Below, in pieces: positions 8,165-15,961 of a DNA stretch of 46,171 nucleotides. The DNA lies in assembly GCA_020832665.1 (NCBI GenBank), contig JAFIEG010000030.1, positions 1 to 46,171 on the forward strand. The letters run 5' to 3'. The stretch is from Pararhodobacter sp. Its GTDB lineage: Bacteria > Pseudomonadota > Alphaproteobacteria > Rhodobacterales > Rhodobacteraceae. Position numbers and translations under genes: made by a program. Each line of letters begins with the position of its first letter. Within the stretch, counting starts at the first letter, position 1. A model generated the notes under the pieces. That model did not search any database and had not been told where the DNA came from. It worked only from the letters and a program-made list of their open reading frames with translations.

Positions 8165-8888
8165 GAAATGCTTTCCTGAAGCTTTGATCTTTTGTGCATA
8201 TGGGGTCGCAAGGGGCGCGGGCAAGCTGCGCCGGGCCGTCATGGCCGGGGTTTTCACGCTGGCGTCGGTTTTTTCCGTCGCGCCGGCGGCGCAGGCGGAA
8301 CTCAGGCTGTCGGCGCTGGGCGATTCGCTCACCCAGGGCTACGGGCTGGAACAGGGCCAGGGGCTGGTGCCGCAGCTTGAAGCCTGGCTGCGCGAGCAGG
8401 GCCATGCGGTGAGCGTGCTCAATGCCGGGGTCAGTGGCGACACCACCGCGGGCGGGCTGGCGCGGCTGGACTGGACACTGGCCGACGAGCCCGACGCGAT
8501 GATGGTGATCCTCGGCGGCAATGACCTGTTGCGCGGCATCGACCCGGCGGCGAGCCGCGCCAATCTCGATGCCATTCTCTCAGGGCTGGGCGAGGCGGGC
8601 ATCCCCGCGCTGCTGGTCGGCATGCCGGCGCCGGGAAATTACGGCCCCGAATACCAGCAGCAATTCGAGGCGATGTATACCGAACTGGCCGAGGCGCATG
8701 ATGCGCTGCTCTACCCCAACCTGCTGCAGCCGATCACCGAGAAATACGAACAGGGCATGCGCTTTGCCGATCTGATGCAGGACGATCACATCCACCCCAA
8801 TGCCCAAGGCGTGGCGCAGATTGTCGAGGGGCTGGGCCCCGTGGTATCGCAACTTTTGGACAGCCTTGCCCCGGAGCCCGAACAGTGA
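8163..8888 (+). CDS. tesA: Periplasmic arylesterase / lysophospholipase-thioesterase (GDSL, TesA-like)
   Basis: SGNH-fold hydrolase. Block I ALGDSLTQG carries the nucleophile (Ser55 counted from 8163), block II is LNAGVSGDTTAGG, block III ILGGNDLLRG (Asn119), and block V is DDHIHPN with the Asp and His. A signal peptide ends in APAAQA before ELRLSALGDS, so the enzyme is periplasmic. The start is uncertain. ATG 8163 gives a long signal with the basic KLRR segment but overlaps the ybbA start; ATG 8241 gives a short signal without positive charge; an intermediate TTG (8184) is possible. Neighbours match E. coli, where tesA diverges from ybbAP. Confidence 0.88.
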   Translation: MKCFPEALIFCAYGVARGAGKLRRAVMAGVFTLASVFSVAPAAQAELRLSALGDSLTQGYGLEQGQGLVPQLEAWLREQGHAVSVLNAGVSGDTTAGGLARLDWTLADEPDAMMVILGGNDLLRGIDPAASRANLDAILSGLGEAGIPALLVGMPAPGNYGPEYQQQFEAMYTELAEAHDALLYPNLLQPITEKYEQGMRFADLMQDDHIHPNAQGVAQIVEGLGPVVSQLLDSLAPEPEQ

Positions 8889-9322
8889 CCGAAACCTGCC
8901 TTTTCTGCCGCATCGCGGCGGGCGATCTGCCCGCGCACAAGGTGTATGAGGATGAGCACATCCTCGCCTTTCTTGATCTGCACCCCATCCGCCCCGGCCA
9001 TACGCTGGTGATCCCGAAGGAGCACCAAGTCTGGTTCGAGGACCTGCCCGAGGAACTGGCCACCGCCATCACCAGTTGTTCGCAGCGCCTGGCGCGCGGC
9101 ATGAAGCGGCTTTACGGGGTTGAGCGGGTGGCGATGTTCTATACCGGCATCCATGTGCCGCATGCGCATGCCCATGTCGTGCCCATGCATCATGTGCATG
9201 ATGTCTCTTCGCAGGCCTATCTGGCCGAGGGGGTTGAAGGCTATGCCGTGCCGCCGCAGCTTCCGGCGGACAAGATGGCGGCGATTGCCGGCGAACTGGG
9301 CGCCCAATTGGGCGCCCAATGA
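8885..9322 (+). CDS. HIT family nucleotide hydrolase
   Basis: 145-aa histidine-triad protein that would hydrolyse nucleoside phosphoramidates or adenylates in the cytoplasm. The N-terminal CLFCRIAAGDLPAHKVYED is typical, and the active-site triad is HAHAHVVPMHH (about residues 93-103). The start is GTG 8885, overlapping the tesA stop in a GTGA junction, so it is probably translated from the tesA message. The 3' end encodes a repeated LGAQ built from two copies of TGGGCGCCCAAT, a short tandem duplication. Confidence 0.9.
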   Translation: MTETCLFCRIAAGDLPAHKVYEDEHILAFLDLHPIRPGHTLVIPKEHQVWFEDLPEELATAITSCSQRLARGMKRLYGVERVAMFYTGIHVPHAHAHVVPMHHVHDVSSQAYLAEGVEGYAVPPQLPADKMAAIAGELGAQLGAQ

Positions 9323-9419
9323 GCGGGTTGCCGGGGGCTTTCCCGTCCCTCTCCCAGCACGCGACGCCTGCCCAACCCACCAACCCGCAGCCGCCGCGCG
9401 CGGGGGGAGAGATGCGCAT

Positions 9420-10469
9420 ATGACGCCGCGTTTCGTGCTTTCCGCACTTGCCGATCTCGATACGCATGGCTTCGACGCCGTCATCGATGCCCGCTCGCCC
9501 GCCGAATTCGCCGAGGCCCATTTGCCCGGCACCATCAACCTGCCGGTGCTGGATGATGTCGAGCGCGCCCGGGTCGGCACGCTCTACAAATCCAGCCGCT
9601 TCGAGGCCCGGCGGCTGGGCGCGGCGCTGATCGCGCGCAATGTGGCGGCGCATCTCGAAGGGGCGCTGGCCGAGCGCCCGGCGCGTTTTCGCCCGCTCGT
9701 CTATTGCTGGCGCGGGGGGCAGCGCTCGGGTGCCTTCGCGCTGATCCTGGGGCAGATCGGCTGGCAAGTGTCGGTGCTGGAGGGCGGCTGGCGCGCCTGG
9801 CGGCGGCTGGTGGTGCAGGCGCTTTATGATGCGCCTTTTCCGGCGCCGATCTGGCTGCTTGACGGCAATACCGGAAGCGCCAAGACGGAACTGCTGGCGC
9901 AGGTGGCGGGGCTGGGCGGGCAGGTGATCGACCTCGAGGCGCTGGCGCGCCATCGCGGGTCGGTCTTCGGGCTGAAACCGGGCGATGCGCAGCCATCGCA
10001 AAAGGCCTTCGAGGGGGCCTTGGCGATGGCGATGGCGCGGCTGGACCCGACGCGCCCGGTGCTGATCGAGGCGGAATCGAACCTGATTGGCCGGCTGCGC
10101 CTGCCGCCGGCGCTGTGGCAGGCCATGCAAGGCGCGCCGCGTATCGAGATCCGCGCGCCGCTGGCCGAGCGCGCGCGATACATCGCGCAAGATTATGCCG
10201 CCCTCGCCGCCGATAGCGGCGCCCTGGCCGAAAGGCTGGGCGCGCTGGCACCTTTCCACCCGCGCGCGCGCATCGCCAGCTGGCAAGCGCTCGCCGCCAG
10301 CGGTGAGACCGAGGCGCTGGCGACTTCGCTCATGGCCGAACATTACGACCCGCGCTATGCCCGCCAGCGCAAGCGCCAGCCCGCCCCACTGCGGGTGCTG
10401 GAAACCGCCAGCCTCGACAAGGGCGCGATCATGGCGCTGGCGCACGGGCTGCAAGACATGCTCGGCTGA
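9420..10469 (+). CDS. mnmH: tRNA 2-selenouridine synthase
   Basis: 349-aa cytoplasmic enzyme (MnmH, also called SelU or YbbB) that replaces sulfur with selenium at the wobble 2-thiouridine of tRNAs, using selenophosphate. The N-terminal rhodanese domain carries the catalytic Cys96 in LVYCWRGGQRSGA. A P-loop follows at 149-156 (GNTGSAKT), and the rest is the characteristic C-terminal domain. ATG 9420 is chosen because GGGGGGAGAG precedes it. Its selenophosphate donor gene, selD, is 3.2 kb downstream on the same strand, which supports a working selenium pathway. Confidence 0.92.
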   Translation: MTPRFVLSALADLDTHGFDAVIDARSPAEFAEAHLPGTINLPVLDDVERARVGTLYKSSRFEARRLGAALIARNVAAHLEGALAERPARFRPLVYCWRGGQRSGAFALILGQIGWQVSVLEGGWRAWRRLVVQALYDAPFPAPIWLLDGNTGSAKTELLAQVAGLGGQVIDLEALARHRGSVFGLKPGDAQPSQKAFEGALAMAMARLDPTRPVLIEAESNLIGRLRLPPALWQAMQGAPRIEIRAPLAERARYIAQDYAALAADSGALAERLGALAPFHPRARIASWQALAASGETEALATSLMAEHYDPRYARQRKRQPAPLRVLETASLDKGAIMALAHGLQDMLG

Positions 10470-10488
10470 GCCCCGTCAGCGCGCGCCG

Positions 10489-10510
10489 GCCCGCGCGGCG
10501 CGGCGCGGGC
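10489..10510. other. GC-rich hairpin after mnmH
   Basis: GCCCGCGC (10489-10496) and GCGCGGGC (10503-10510) form an 8-bp perfect stem with a 6-nt loop, 20 bp after the mnmH stop and before the convergent DUF1501 gene. There is no T tract, so a classical intrinsic terminator is not shown. Confidence 0.35.
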
Positions 10511-10575
10511 TTCGGTCCCGGCGGGCGCGGAGCGGGTGGTGGGAGCGGCCGCCGGGCCCGAAACCCGGGTGTTGC

Positions 10576-11745
10576 TCAGATATCCAGCAGGCCCGGATCG
10601 CGGCCCAAGTCGAGCCCTGGAAACACCGCCTGTTCGAGCATCGCGCGCTCGGTGCCGAACAGCCCGCGCAGCGCCCAGGCCGCATGCGCGCGCACATCCG
10701 CGGTCGGCATCAGGTCGCGCCCGGCATAAAGATCGCTCTCGCCCAGCCCCGGCCAGCGCCCCAGCACCCGCCCGCCACGCACGGCGCCGCCGGCGGTGAG
10801 CATGGCGCCGGCGGTGCCATGATCGGTGCCGCGGGTGCCGTTTTCGCGCACCGTGCGGCCGAACTCGGTCATCGCCAGGATCGTGGTACGTTCCCAGACC
10901 GGGCCCAGCTCGGCGCGCAGCGACAGGATCAGCCGCTCCAGCCGCTCCAGGGGCCGGCGGATGGATTGCGCCTGGCCGGCATGCGTGTCCCAGCCGGCAA
11001 GCGACAGCGCCACGATGCGCGTGTCCTCGCTCAAACGCGCCGCCGCGAAGCGCGCAAATGCATCGACCTGCGCCAGATGCCCGCCGCCCTCGCCCTCGAC
11101 CGGATCGAGCGATTGCGAAAGCGCCAGCGCCTGCATGCCGGCCTCGGAAAAGCCGGCATCAAGCTCATAAAGCGCGGCCAGCAGACGCCTGCCCTGCTGG
11201 CCCACGCGCAGCTCGGTATCGGGTGCCCAGGATGGCACCGGAGCGGGGCCGTCGAGCACCGGCATCGCCTCGCGCCCGATGGCAAAGGCGGTGCTTCCAT
11301 GCGCGCCGGGCATGACCTGCAGCAGCCGGTTCAGCCAGCCCTCGCGCTGCAATTGGCGTGGTGCATCCATCGCCGTGCCGGCCTCGAGCAGGTTCTGCCC
11401 GTCGAAATGCGAGCGCCGGTCGCGATAGGGGGTGGAAACCGCATCGACGAAACCCAGATCGCCCGCGCGCCAGAGCGGCATCAGCCCCTCCAGCGACGGG
11501 TGCAGGTGGTAGAAATTGTCGAGCGGCAGGCCCGGTTCGGCCGCCAGCGTCGGGCGCAGCGCCGAAAGCTCGGGCGCGCCGGCCGGGCGCAACAGGTCGA
11601 GCCCGTCGAGCGCCCCGCGCAGGATCACCACTACCAGCCGGTTGTCGCCCGGCACCGAGGCGAAGGTGGCATGGTTCAAAAACGGCATCGCCGCCGCCGA
11701 ACACCCCAGCATCAGCCCGCCGCGCAGAAATGATCGCCTGTCCAT
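10576..11745 (-). CDS. DUF1501 domain protein, predicted Tat-exported
   Basis: 389-aa protein of the DUF1501 family, which has an alkaline-phosphatase/sulfatase-like fold but no established reaction. It begins MDRRSFLRGG, a twin-arginine signal, followed by a hydrophobic stretch to about residue 29, so export in folded form is likely. Family motifs visible are RGALDGLDLL, SHFDGQNLLEAG, WDTHAGQ, MTEFGRTVRENGTRGTDHGT and GRDLMPTADVR. The start at 11745 was chosen for the Tat signal. It lies 13 bp after the DUF1800 gene on the same strand, the usual pairing of these two families. Confidence 0.88.
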   Translation of the reverse strand: MDRRSFLRGGLMLGCSAAAMPFLNHATFASVPGDNRLVVVILRGALDGLDLLRPAGAPELSALRPTLAAEPGLPLDNFYHLHPSLEGLMPLWRAGDLGFVDAVSTPYRDRRSHFDGQNLLEAGTAMDAPRQLQREGWLNRLLQVMPGAHGSTAFAIGREAMPVLDGPAPVPSWAPDTELRVGQQGRRLLAALYELDAGFSEAGMQALALSQSLDPVEGEGGGHLAQVDAFARFAAARLSEDTRIVALSLAGWDTHAGQAQSIRRPLERLERLILSLRAELGPVWERTTILAMTEFGRTVRENGTRGTDHGTAGAMLTAGGAVRGGRVLGRWPGLGESDLYAGRDLMPTADVRAHAAWALRGLFGTERAMLEQAVFPGLDLGRDPGLLDI

Positions 11746-11758
11746 GCCGGCCTTCCCT

Positions 11759-13144
11759 TCAGCAGCGGTTGAAGCCGGGCGAGGCCAGCACCAGCCCCAC
11801 CCCTTCGGTGTTGTTCTCGGCCCCGGCGACGAGCCGGCGCAGATCGTCATCGGCCAGATCGCCCAGCGCGTGATCGACGAAATCGCGCGCATCGGGCAAT
11901 CGGCGGCGCAGCCGAGCCGGTGTCGTCATAGCCCAGTCGATGCGCGCCGCCAGGCCTTGCGGTGTGATCCAGTGTCCGAAATGCTCGGGCCAGCCATCGG
12001 GCCCGCGCGGCTCTTGCCAGGGCTGGCCCATGGCAATGAGCGGATGCACGATGACCTGCCGCACCAGACTGCGGTTCCAGCGCATCACCTCGGCACCCGT
12101 TACCCCCAGCGCCCCCAGCGCCGCGACAAGAAGGCCCAGCGGCTGGCGCGCCTTGGCGCGATCTGCAGACTGCGCCGCCGGATGCTCGGCCAGCGCAAGC
12201 GCCACGGCGCGCAGATCGCCGGCGCTTTCGCGCCAGGTTGCCGCCAGATCATCCACCAGCGCCGGCGGCGGCTCGTCGGCGATGAAATGCGCCGCCAGCT
12301 TGTGCGACAGATGCCGGGCCGTGTGCGGATGGGCCGCCAGATCGATGAGCGCCGCCTCGATATCGGCCAGGCTCGGGCGCCCGCCGCCATAGCGCCGGCC
12401 CAGCACGGTGAAGCTGCCGGGCTCGGCCCGGCGACGGCGAAACACCATTTGCGCCTGCTGATCGACGCCCAGCCCGGTCAGCAGCTTGGCGAGTTGGTGC
12501 ACATCGTCCTGGCCATAGGGGCCGTCGGCGCCCAGCGTGTGCAGCTCAAGCAGTTCGCGCGCCAGATTCTCGTTCAACCCGCGCCCCTGGCGCTGGCCGA
12601 AGGGCGAGGACGGGCCGGTCGAGCCGGCCTGATCGAGATAGCGCAGCATGATCGGATGCAGCACCGCAGCGCGCAGCATGGCGTCGAAGCGGCCGGTGAC
12701 ATGCGGTCGGATCGCCTCGTCGATATAGGATGAAACCGCCGCCCTGAAGATGCGAGGCATGGCGCGAACGGCAAAATGGCCGGCCCAGAAGCGCACCAGC
12801 CGCTCGCGATAGGGGGTGTCGCTGTCGAGTGCGCGAGCGAATGTTCGCTGCACGGTGGCGAGATCTTCATCCGCCAGCGCCCGGCGATGCCCGCGCAACA
12901 TCTCCTCGAGCGAACCACTGGGGCCGTCGGCGCCGGCCGAGTCGTCTTCAACCTCTTGCAACTGACGGCGGGTGGCGACTAGCTCGCGCCGCATGGCCTC
13001 GAGCGCCGATGTCGAGGGGCCGGGATAGCGGCGCTGCATCGCATCGGGCCCGTCAAGCTGCGCGGCCGGCGCAAGCCCGGGCGGATCGCCTGCGCGCAGG
13101 CCATCGCCGAACCGTATGGCCTGCAATGTCGTCGCTGGTGGCAT
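11759..13144 (-). CDS. DUF1800 domain protein
   Basis: 461-aa protein of the DUF1800 family of unknown function. Recognisable segments are RLVRFWAGHFAV (about 115-127), GLNENLARELLELHTLG, the C-terminal PEHFGHWITPQGLAARIDWA and the end LASPGFNRC. No signal peptide is visible, unlike the partner DUF1501 protein encoded 13 bp downstream. AGAGGG lies just before ATG 13144. The two are probably one operon and are assumed to act together; what they do is not known. Confidence 0.88.
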   Translation of the reverse strand: MPPATTLQAIRFGDGLRAGDPPGLAPAAQLDGPDAMQRRYPGPSTSALEAMRRELVATRRQLQEVEDDSAGADGPSGSLEEMLRGHRRALADEDLATVQRTFARALDSDTPYRERLVRFWAGHFAVRAMPRIFRAAVSSYIDEAIRPHVTGRFDAMLRAAVLHPIMLRYLDQAGSTGPSSPFGQRQGRGLNENLARELLELHTLGADGPYGQDDVHQLAKLLTGLGVDQQAQMVFRRRRAEPGSFTVLGRRYGGGRPSLADIEAALIDLAAHPHTARHLSHKLAAHFIADEPPPALVDDLAATWRESAGDLRAVALALAEHPAAQSADRAKARQPLGLLVAALGALGVTGAEVMRWNRSLVRQVIVHPLIAMGQPWQEPRGPDGWPEHFGHWITPQGLAARIDWAMTTPARLRRRLPDARDFVDHALGDLADDDLRRLVAGAENNTEGVGLVLASPGFNRC

Positions 13145-13509
13145 GCTGCCCTCTTGCTTGCCGCAGTCGCGGCCGGCGCTCGGGTCAGGTTGGCGCCCTT
13201 CCCGGCGGTCATCATGGCAAAGTGTAGCCGATTATCGCACAATCCGCCAAGCGCGCGCCAGCGCCGCACGCCGATGTGATGGTGGCGGATGCACGCATGG
13301 CGCAAGCGCGCCGGTGTCACCCCATGCGGCAAGGCCTGGCGGCTGCAGGAAGGCCCATGGCATGAGCTTTTCGATGTTGCTTCGCAAATGGCCGTTTAGG
13401 ACATCATGCCCATGATCATGGCACAAAGCCGGCTGTCGCCCTTCATTCATGACGAAACGCCCTCCGCGAAGGCGGCAACCTTCACTTGGGCTGGAGGGGG
13501 CTGGTGTGC
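13145..13509. other. Intergenic region upstream of DUF1800, no gene seen
   Basis: The 365 bp between the DUF1800 start and the 3' end of the tRNA gene show no convincing coding frame on either strand. It presumably holds the promoter of the DUF1800/DUF1501 operon. The only sequence structure I noticed is a 12-bp palindrome, CCATGATCATGG (13410-13421). Confidence 0.5.
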
Positions 13510-13586
13510 TGGTAGCGGAGGAGGGACTTGAACCCCCGACACGCGGATTATGATTCCGCTGCTCTAACCAACTGAGCTACTCCGCC
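13510..13586 (-). tRNA. tRNA-Met (anticodon CAT), elongator type
   Basis: 77-nt gene with encoded CCA. The acceptor stem GGCGGAG pairs with CTCCGCT (one G-U at position 1-72). The D arm is GCTC-AGTTGGTTA-GAGC, the anticodon stem GCGGA/TCCGC with loop ATCATAA gives anticodon CAT, the variable region is GTGTC and the T arm is GGGGG-TTCAAGT-CCCTC. A G-U pair at position 1-72 is not the mismatch expected of initiator tRNA. The anticodon arm resembles elongator Met rather than Ile2 (lysidine), though that distinction is from memory. Confidence 0.93.
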
Positions 13587-13712
13587 ACGGGCCACGGCTA
13601 GGTAAGTCAGCCCCCATTCTGCGTCAAGCCCAAAATCGCGGCGCTGCGGCGCTGCTGGCACTCGCCAATCGGGCGCGGCGTGGCTAAATCTCGGCCCCGG
13701 AAAGGACACGCC

Positions 13713-15893
13713 ATGCAGACCCTGCCCCTGACCCGCGACCTGGTGCTGATCGGCGGCGGCCATGCCCATGCGCTGGTGCTGCTGCGCTGGGCGATGGCGC
13801 CGCTTGCCGGTGCGCGGCTCACGCTGATCGATCCCAACCCGGTGGCGCCCTATACCGGCATGTTGCCCGGGCTGATCGCCGGGCATTACCCGCGCGCGGC
13901 GCTGGAAATGGATCTGGTGCGTCTGGCCCGCCATGCCGGGGCGCGGCTGGTGCTGGGCCGTGCCGAGGGGCTCGACCTGGCATCGGGGCATGTGCATGTG
14001 GCGGGCCGGCCACCGCTGGGCTTTGATGTGGCCTCGCTCGATATCGGAATCTCGTCCGACCTGCCCGCCCTGCCCGGCTTCGCCGCGCATGGCGTCGCCG
14101 CCAAGCCGCTGGGGGGATATGCCGCGCGCTGGGAGGCGTTTGTCGCCGAGGTCGAGGCCGGCAGGCAGAGGCCAGAGATCGCCATCATCGGCGCTGGTGT
14201 CGGCGGGGTGGAGCTGGCGCTGGCCATGGCGCACCGGCTGCACGGCGCGCCGGGGCTGAAGATCGCGCTGATCGAACGTGGCAATGAAGCGCTGCCCCAT
14301 GCCGGCGGCCCGGCCCGGCGCCGGCTTGTGGCGCATCTGGTGCGCGCCGGGGTGTCGCTGATCACCGGCGCTGAGCCAGCAGAAGTGACGCCGGAGGCGC
14401 TGATCCTGGCCGATGGCCGCTCCCTGCCCGCGCGGTTGGTGCTGGGCGCGGCGGGCAGCCGGCCGCAGGGCTGGCTGGAGGGAACCGGACTGAAGCTCAG
14501 CGAAGGCTACATCACCGTCGACGCCACGCTGCGCGCGCATGCCGACCCGCCCGTCTTTGCCGCCGGCGATTGCGCGCATATGGCCCATGCGCCACGCCCC
14601 AAGGCCGGGGTTTTTGCCGTGCGCCAGGCGCCGGTGCTGGCGCATAACCTGCGCGCGGCGCTTTCGGGCGGGCGGCTGCGCACTTACCGGCCACAGCGCG
14701 ACTATCTCAAGCTGGTCTCGCTGGGCTGCCGCGCGGCGCTGGCCGACAAATGGGGCATGGCGCTTGAGGGGCGCTGGCTCTGGCGGGTGAAGGACCGAAT
14801 CGATCGCCGCTTCATGCGCATGTTCCACGCGCTGCCCGTGATGCCACCGCCTGCGCTGCCGCGCCCCGCCGCGCTGGGGCTGGCCGAGGCGCTGGGCGAG
14901 AAGCCCCTTTGCGGCGGCTGCGGCGCCAAGCTGGGGCCGGGGCTTTTGCGCGAGGCGCTGGCGGGGCTGCCCGCACCCTCGGGCGATGTGGCGCTGGGCG
15001 CGGGCGACGATGCGGCGGTGCTTTCGGTAGGCGGGGCGCGGCAGGTCATCGCCACCGACCATTTGCGCGCCTTCACCGAGGATCCGTTCGTGATGGCGCG
15101 CATCGCCACCCTGCACGCGCTGGGCGATATCTGGGCGATGGGGGCCACGCCGCAAGCGGCGCTGGTAAACGTAACCCTGCCGCGCCAGAGCGAGGCGCTG
15201 GCCGCAAGGATGCTGGGCGAGATCATGCAAGGCGTGAGCACCGCGCTGGCCGGGGCCGGCGCAGCGCTCGCCGGCGGGCACAGTGCCATGGGGGCCGAGC
15301 TTTCCATCGGGGTGACGGTGACAGGGTTGGCCGGCAAGCGGCTGCTCACCAAGGGCGGCGCACAGGCGGGCGAAGCGCTGGTGCTGACCCGCCCCTTGGG
15401 CAGCGGCACGCTTCTGGCCGCGGAGATGGCCAGACAGGCCAATGGCCGCGATATCGCCGCGCTCTGGGCGCTGCTGGCCCGGCCCCAGGGCGATGCCGCC
15501 GCGCTTGTTGCCGCCGATGCCGGCGCCATGACCGATGTCACCGGCTTCGGCCTTGCCGGTCATCTTGACGAGATGCTGCGCGCCAGCGGGGTGCATGCAC
15601 GGCTCGACCTCGCCGCCATCCCGCTTCTGCAAGGCGCCGAGGCGCTGGCCGCGCGCGGTGTGGCCTCATCCGTAGCGCCGGCCAACCGCGCCGCGCTGAT
15701 CGGGCGTATCGCGGCGCCCGACACGCCCCGCGCCGCGATGCTGCTCGACCCGCAGACAGCAGGCGGCTTTCTGGCCAGCCTGCCGGCAGACCGCGCCGAG
15801 GCGCTATGCGCCGAGTTGCGCTATCTGGGGCATGAGGCGGCGGTGATCGGCCAATTGCTGCCCGAAGGAGAAGGCCCGGCCATCCGCTGCTGA
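13713..15893 (+). CDS. selD: Selenophosphate synthetase fused to an N-terminal FAD/NAD(P) oxidoreductase
   Basis: 726-aa two-domain protein. Residues about 1-375 form a pyridine nucleotide-disulfide oxidoreductase-like domain: FAD loop GGGHAHALVLL (14-24), PYTGMLPGLIAGHY, second nucleotide loop IIGAGVGGVELALAMA, and FAADCAH-type motif FAAGDCAHMAH. Residues about 390-726 are SelD, with active site C400-G-G-C403-G-A-K406 (Cys403 and Lys406 correspond to E. coli Cys17 and Lys20) and later GAGDDAAVL and GGHSAMGAE. SelD makes selenophosphate from selenide and ATP. The N-terminal flavoprotein is a known fusion partner whose reaction is unproven; it may handle the selenium donor. ATG 13713 follows GGAAAGGA. 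Confidence 0.93.
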   Translation: MQTLPLTRDLVLIGGGHAHALVLLRWAMAPLAGARLTLIDPNPVAPYTGMLPGLIAGHYPRAALEMDLVRLARHAGARLVLGRAEGLDLASGHVHVAGRPPLGFDVASLDIGISSDLPALPGFAAHGVAAKPLGGYAARWEAFVAEVEAGRQRPEIAIIGAGVGGVELALAMAHRLHGAPGLKIALIERGNEALPHAGGPARRRLVAHLVRAGVSLITGAEPAEVTPEALILADGRSLPARLVLGAAGSRPQGWLEGTGLKLSEGYITVDATLRAHADPPVFAAGDCAHMAHAPRPKAGVFAVRQAPVLAHNLRAALSGGRLRTYRPQRDYLKLVSLGCRAALADKWGMALEGRWLWRVKDRIDRRFMRMFHALPVMPPPALPRPAALGLAEALGEKPLCGGCGAKLGPGLLREALAGLPAPSGDVALGAGDDAAVLSVGGARQVIATDHLRAFTEDPFVMARIATLHALGDIWAMGATPQAALVNVTLPRQSEALAARMLGEIMQGVSTALAGAGAALAGGHSAMGAELSIGVTVTGLAGKRLLTKGGAQAGEALVLTRPLGSGTLLAAEMARQANGRDIAALWALLARPQGDAAALVAADAGAMTDVTGFGLAGHLDEMLRASGVHARLDLAAIPLLQGAEALAARGVASSVAPANRAALIGRIAAPDTPRAAMLLDPQTAGGFLASLPADRAEALCAELRYLGHEAAVIGQLLPEGEGPAIRC

Positions 15894-15896
15894 GAC

Positions 15897-15919
15897 GCCG
15901 CCGGGCGAGGCGGTTTTTT
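15897..15919 (+). terminator. Rho-independent terminator of selD
   Basis: GCCGCC (15897-15902), loop GGGCGA and GGCGGT (15909-15914) form a stem directly followed by a run of T up to 15919. It starts 3 bp after the selD stop and faces the convergent DUF4336 gene. Confidence 0.75.
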
Positions 15920-15961
15920 CCGCGCGGCATGATCGGCATTCCCTGCCCCCGCCCTTGCGCT

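Noticed and set aside
13410-13421. CCATGATCATGG palindrome as a regulatory site
   Set aside because: It is a single 12-bp palindrome in a region without mapped promoters and could be chance; it is mentioned only in the intergenic entry.
13510-13586. Initiator tRNA or tRNA-Ile2 with CAT anticodon
   Set aside because: Position 1-72 forms a G-U pair rather than the initiator mismatch, and the anticodon arm resembles elongator tRNA-Met. The Ile2 alternative is judged less likely from memory of its sequence.
13548-15632. Long open frame on the minus strand opposite selD (also 21624-23588 minus, 33619-35631 plus, 2174-4129 plus, 194-2053 plus)
   Set aside because: These are low-complexity His/Arg/Gln/Pro/Ala-rich frames opposite clearly conserved genes. 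They are typical spurious frames in GC-rich codon usage, with no motifs.
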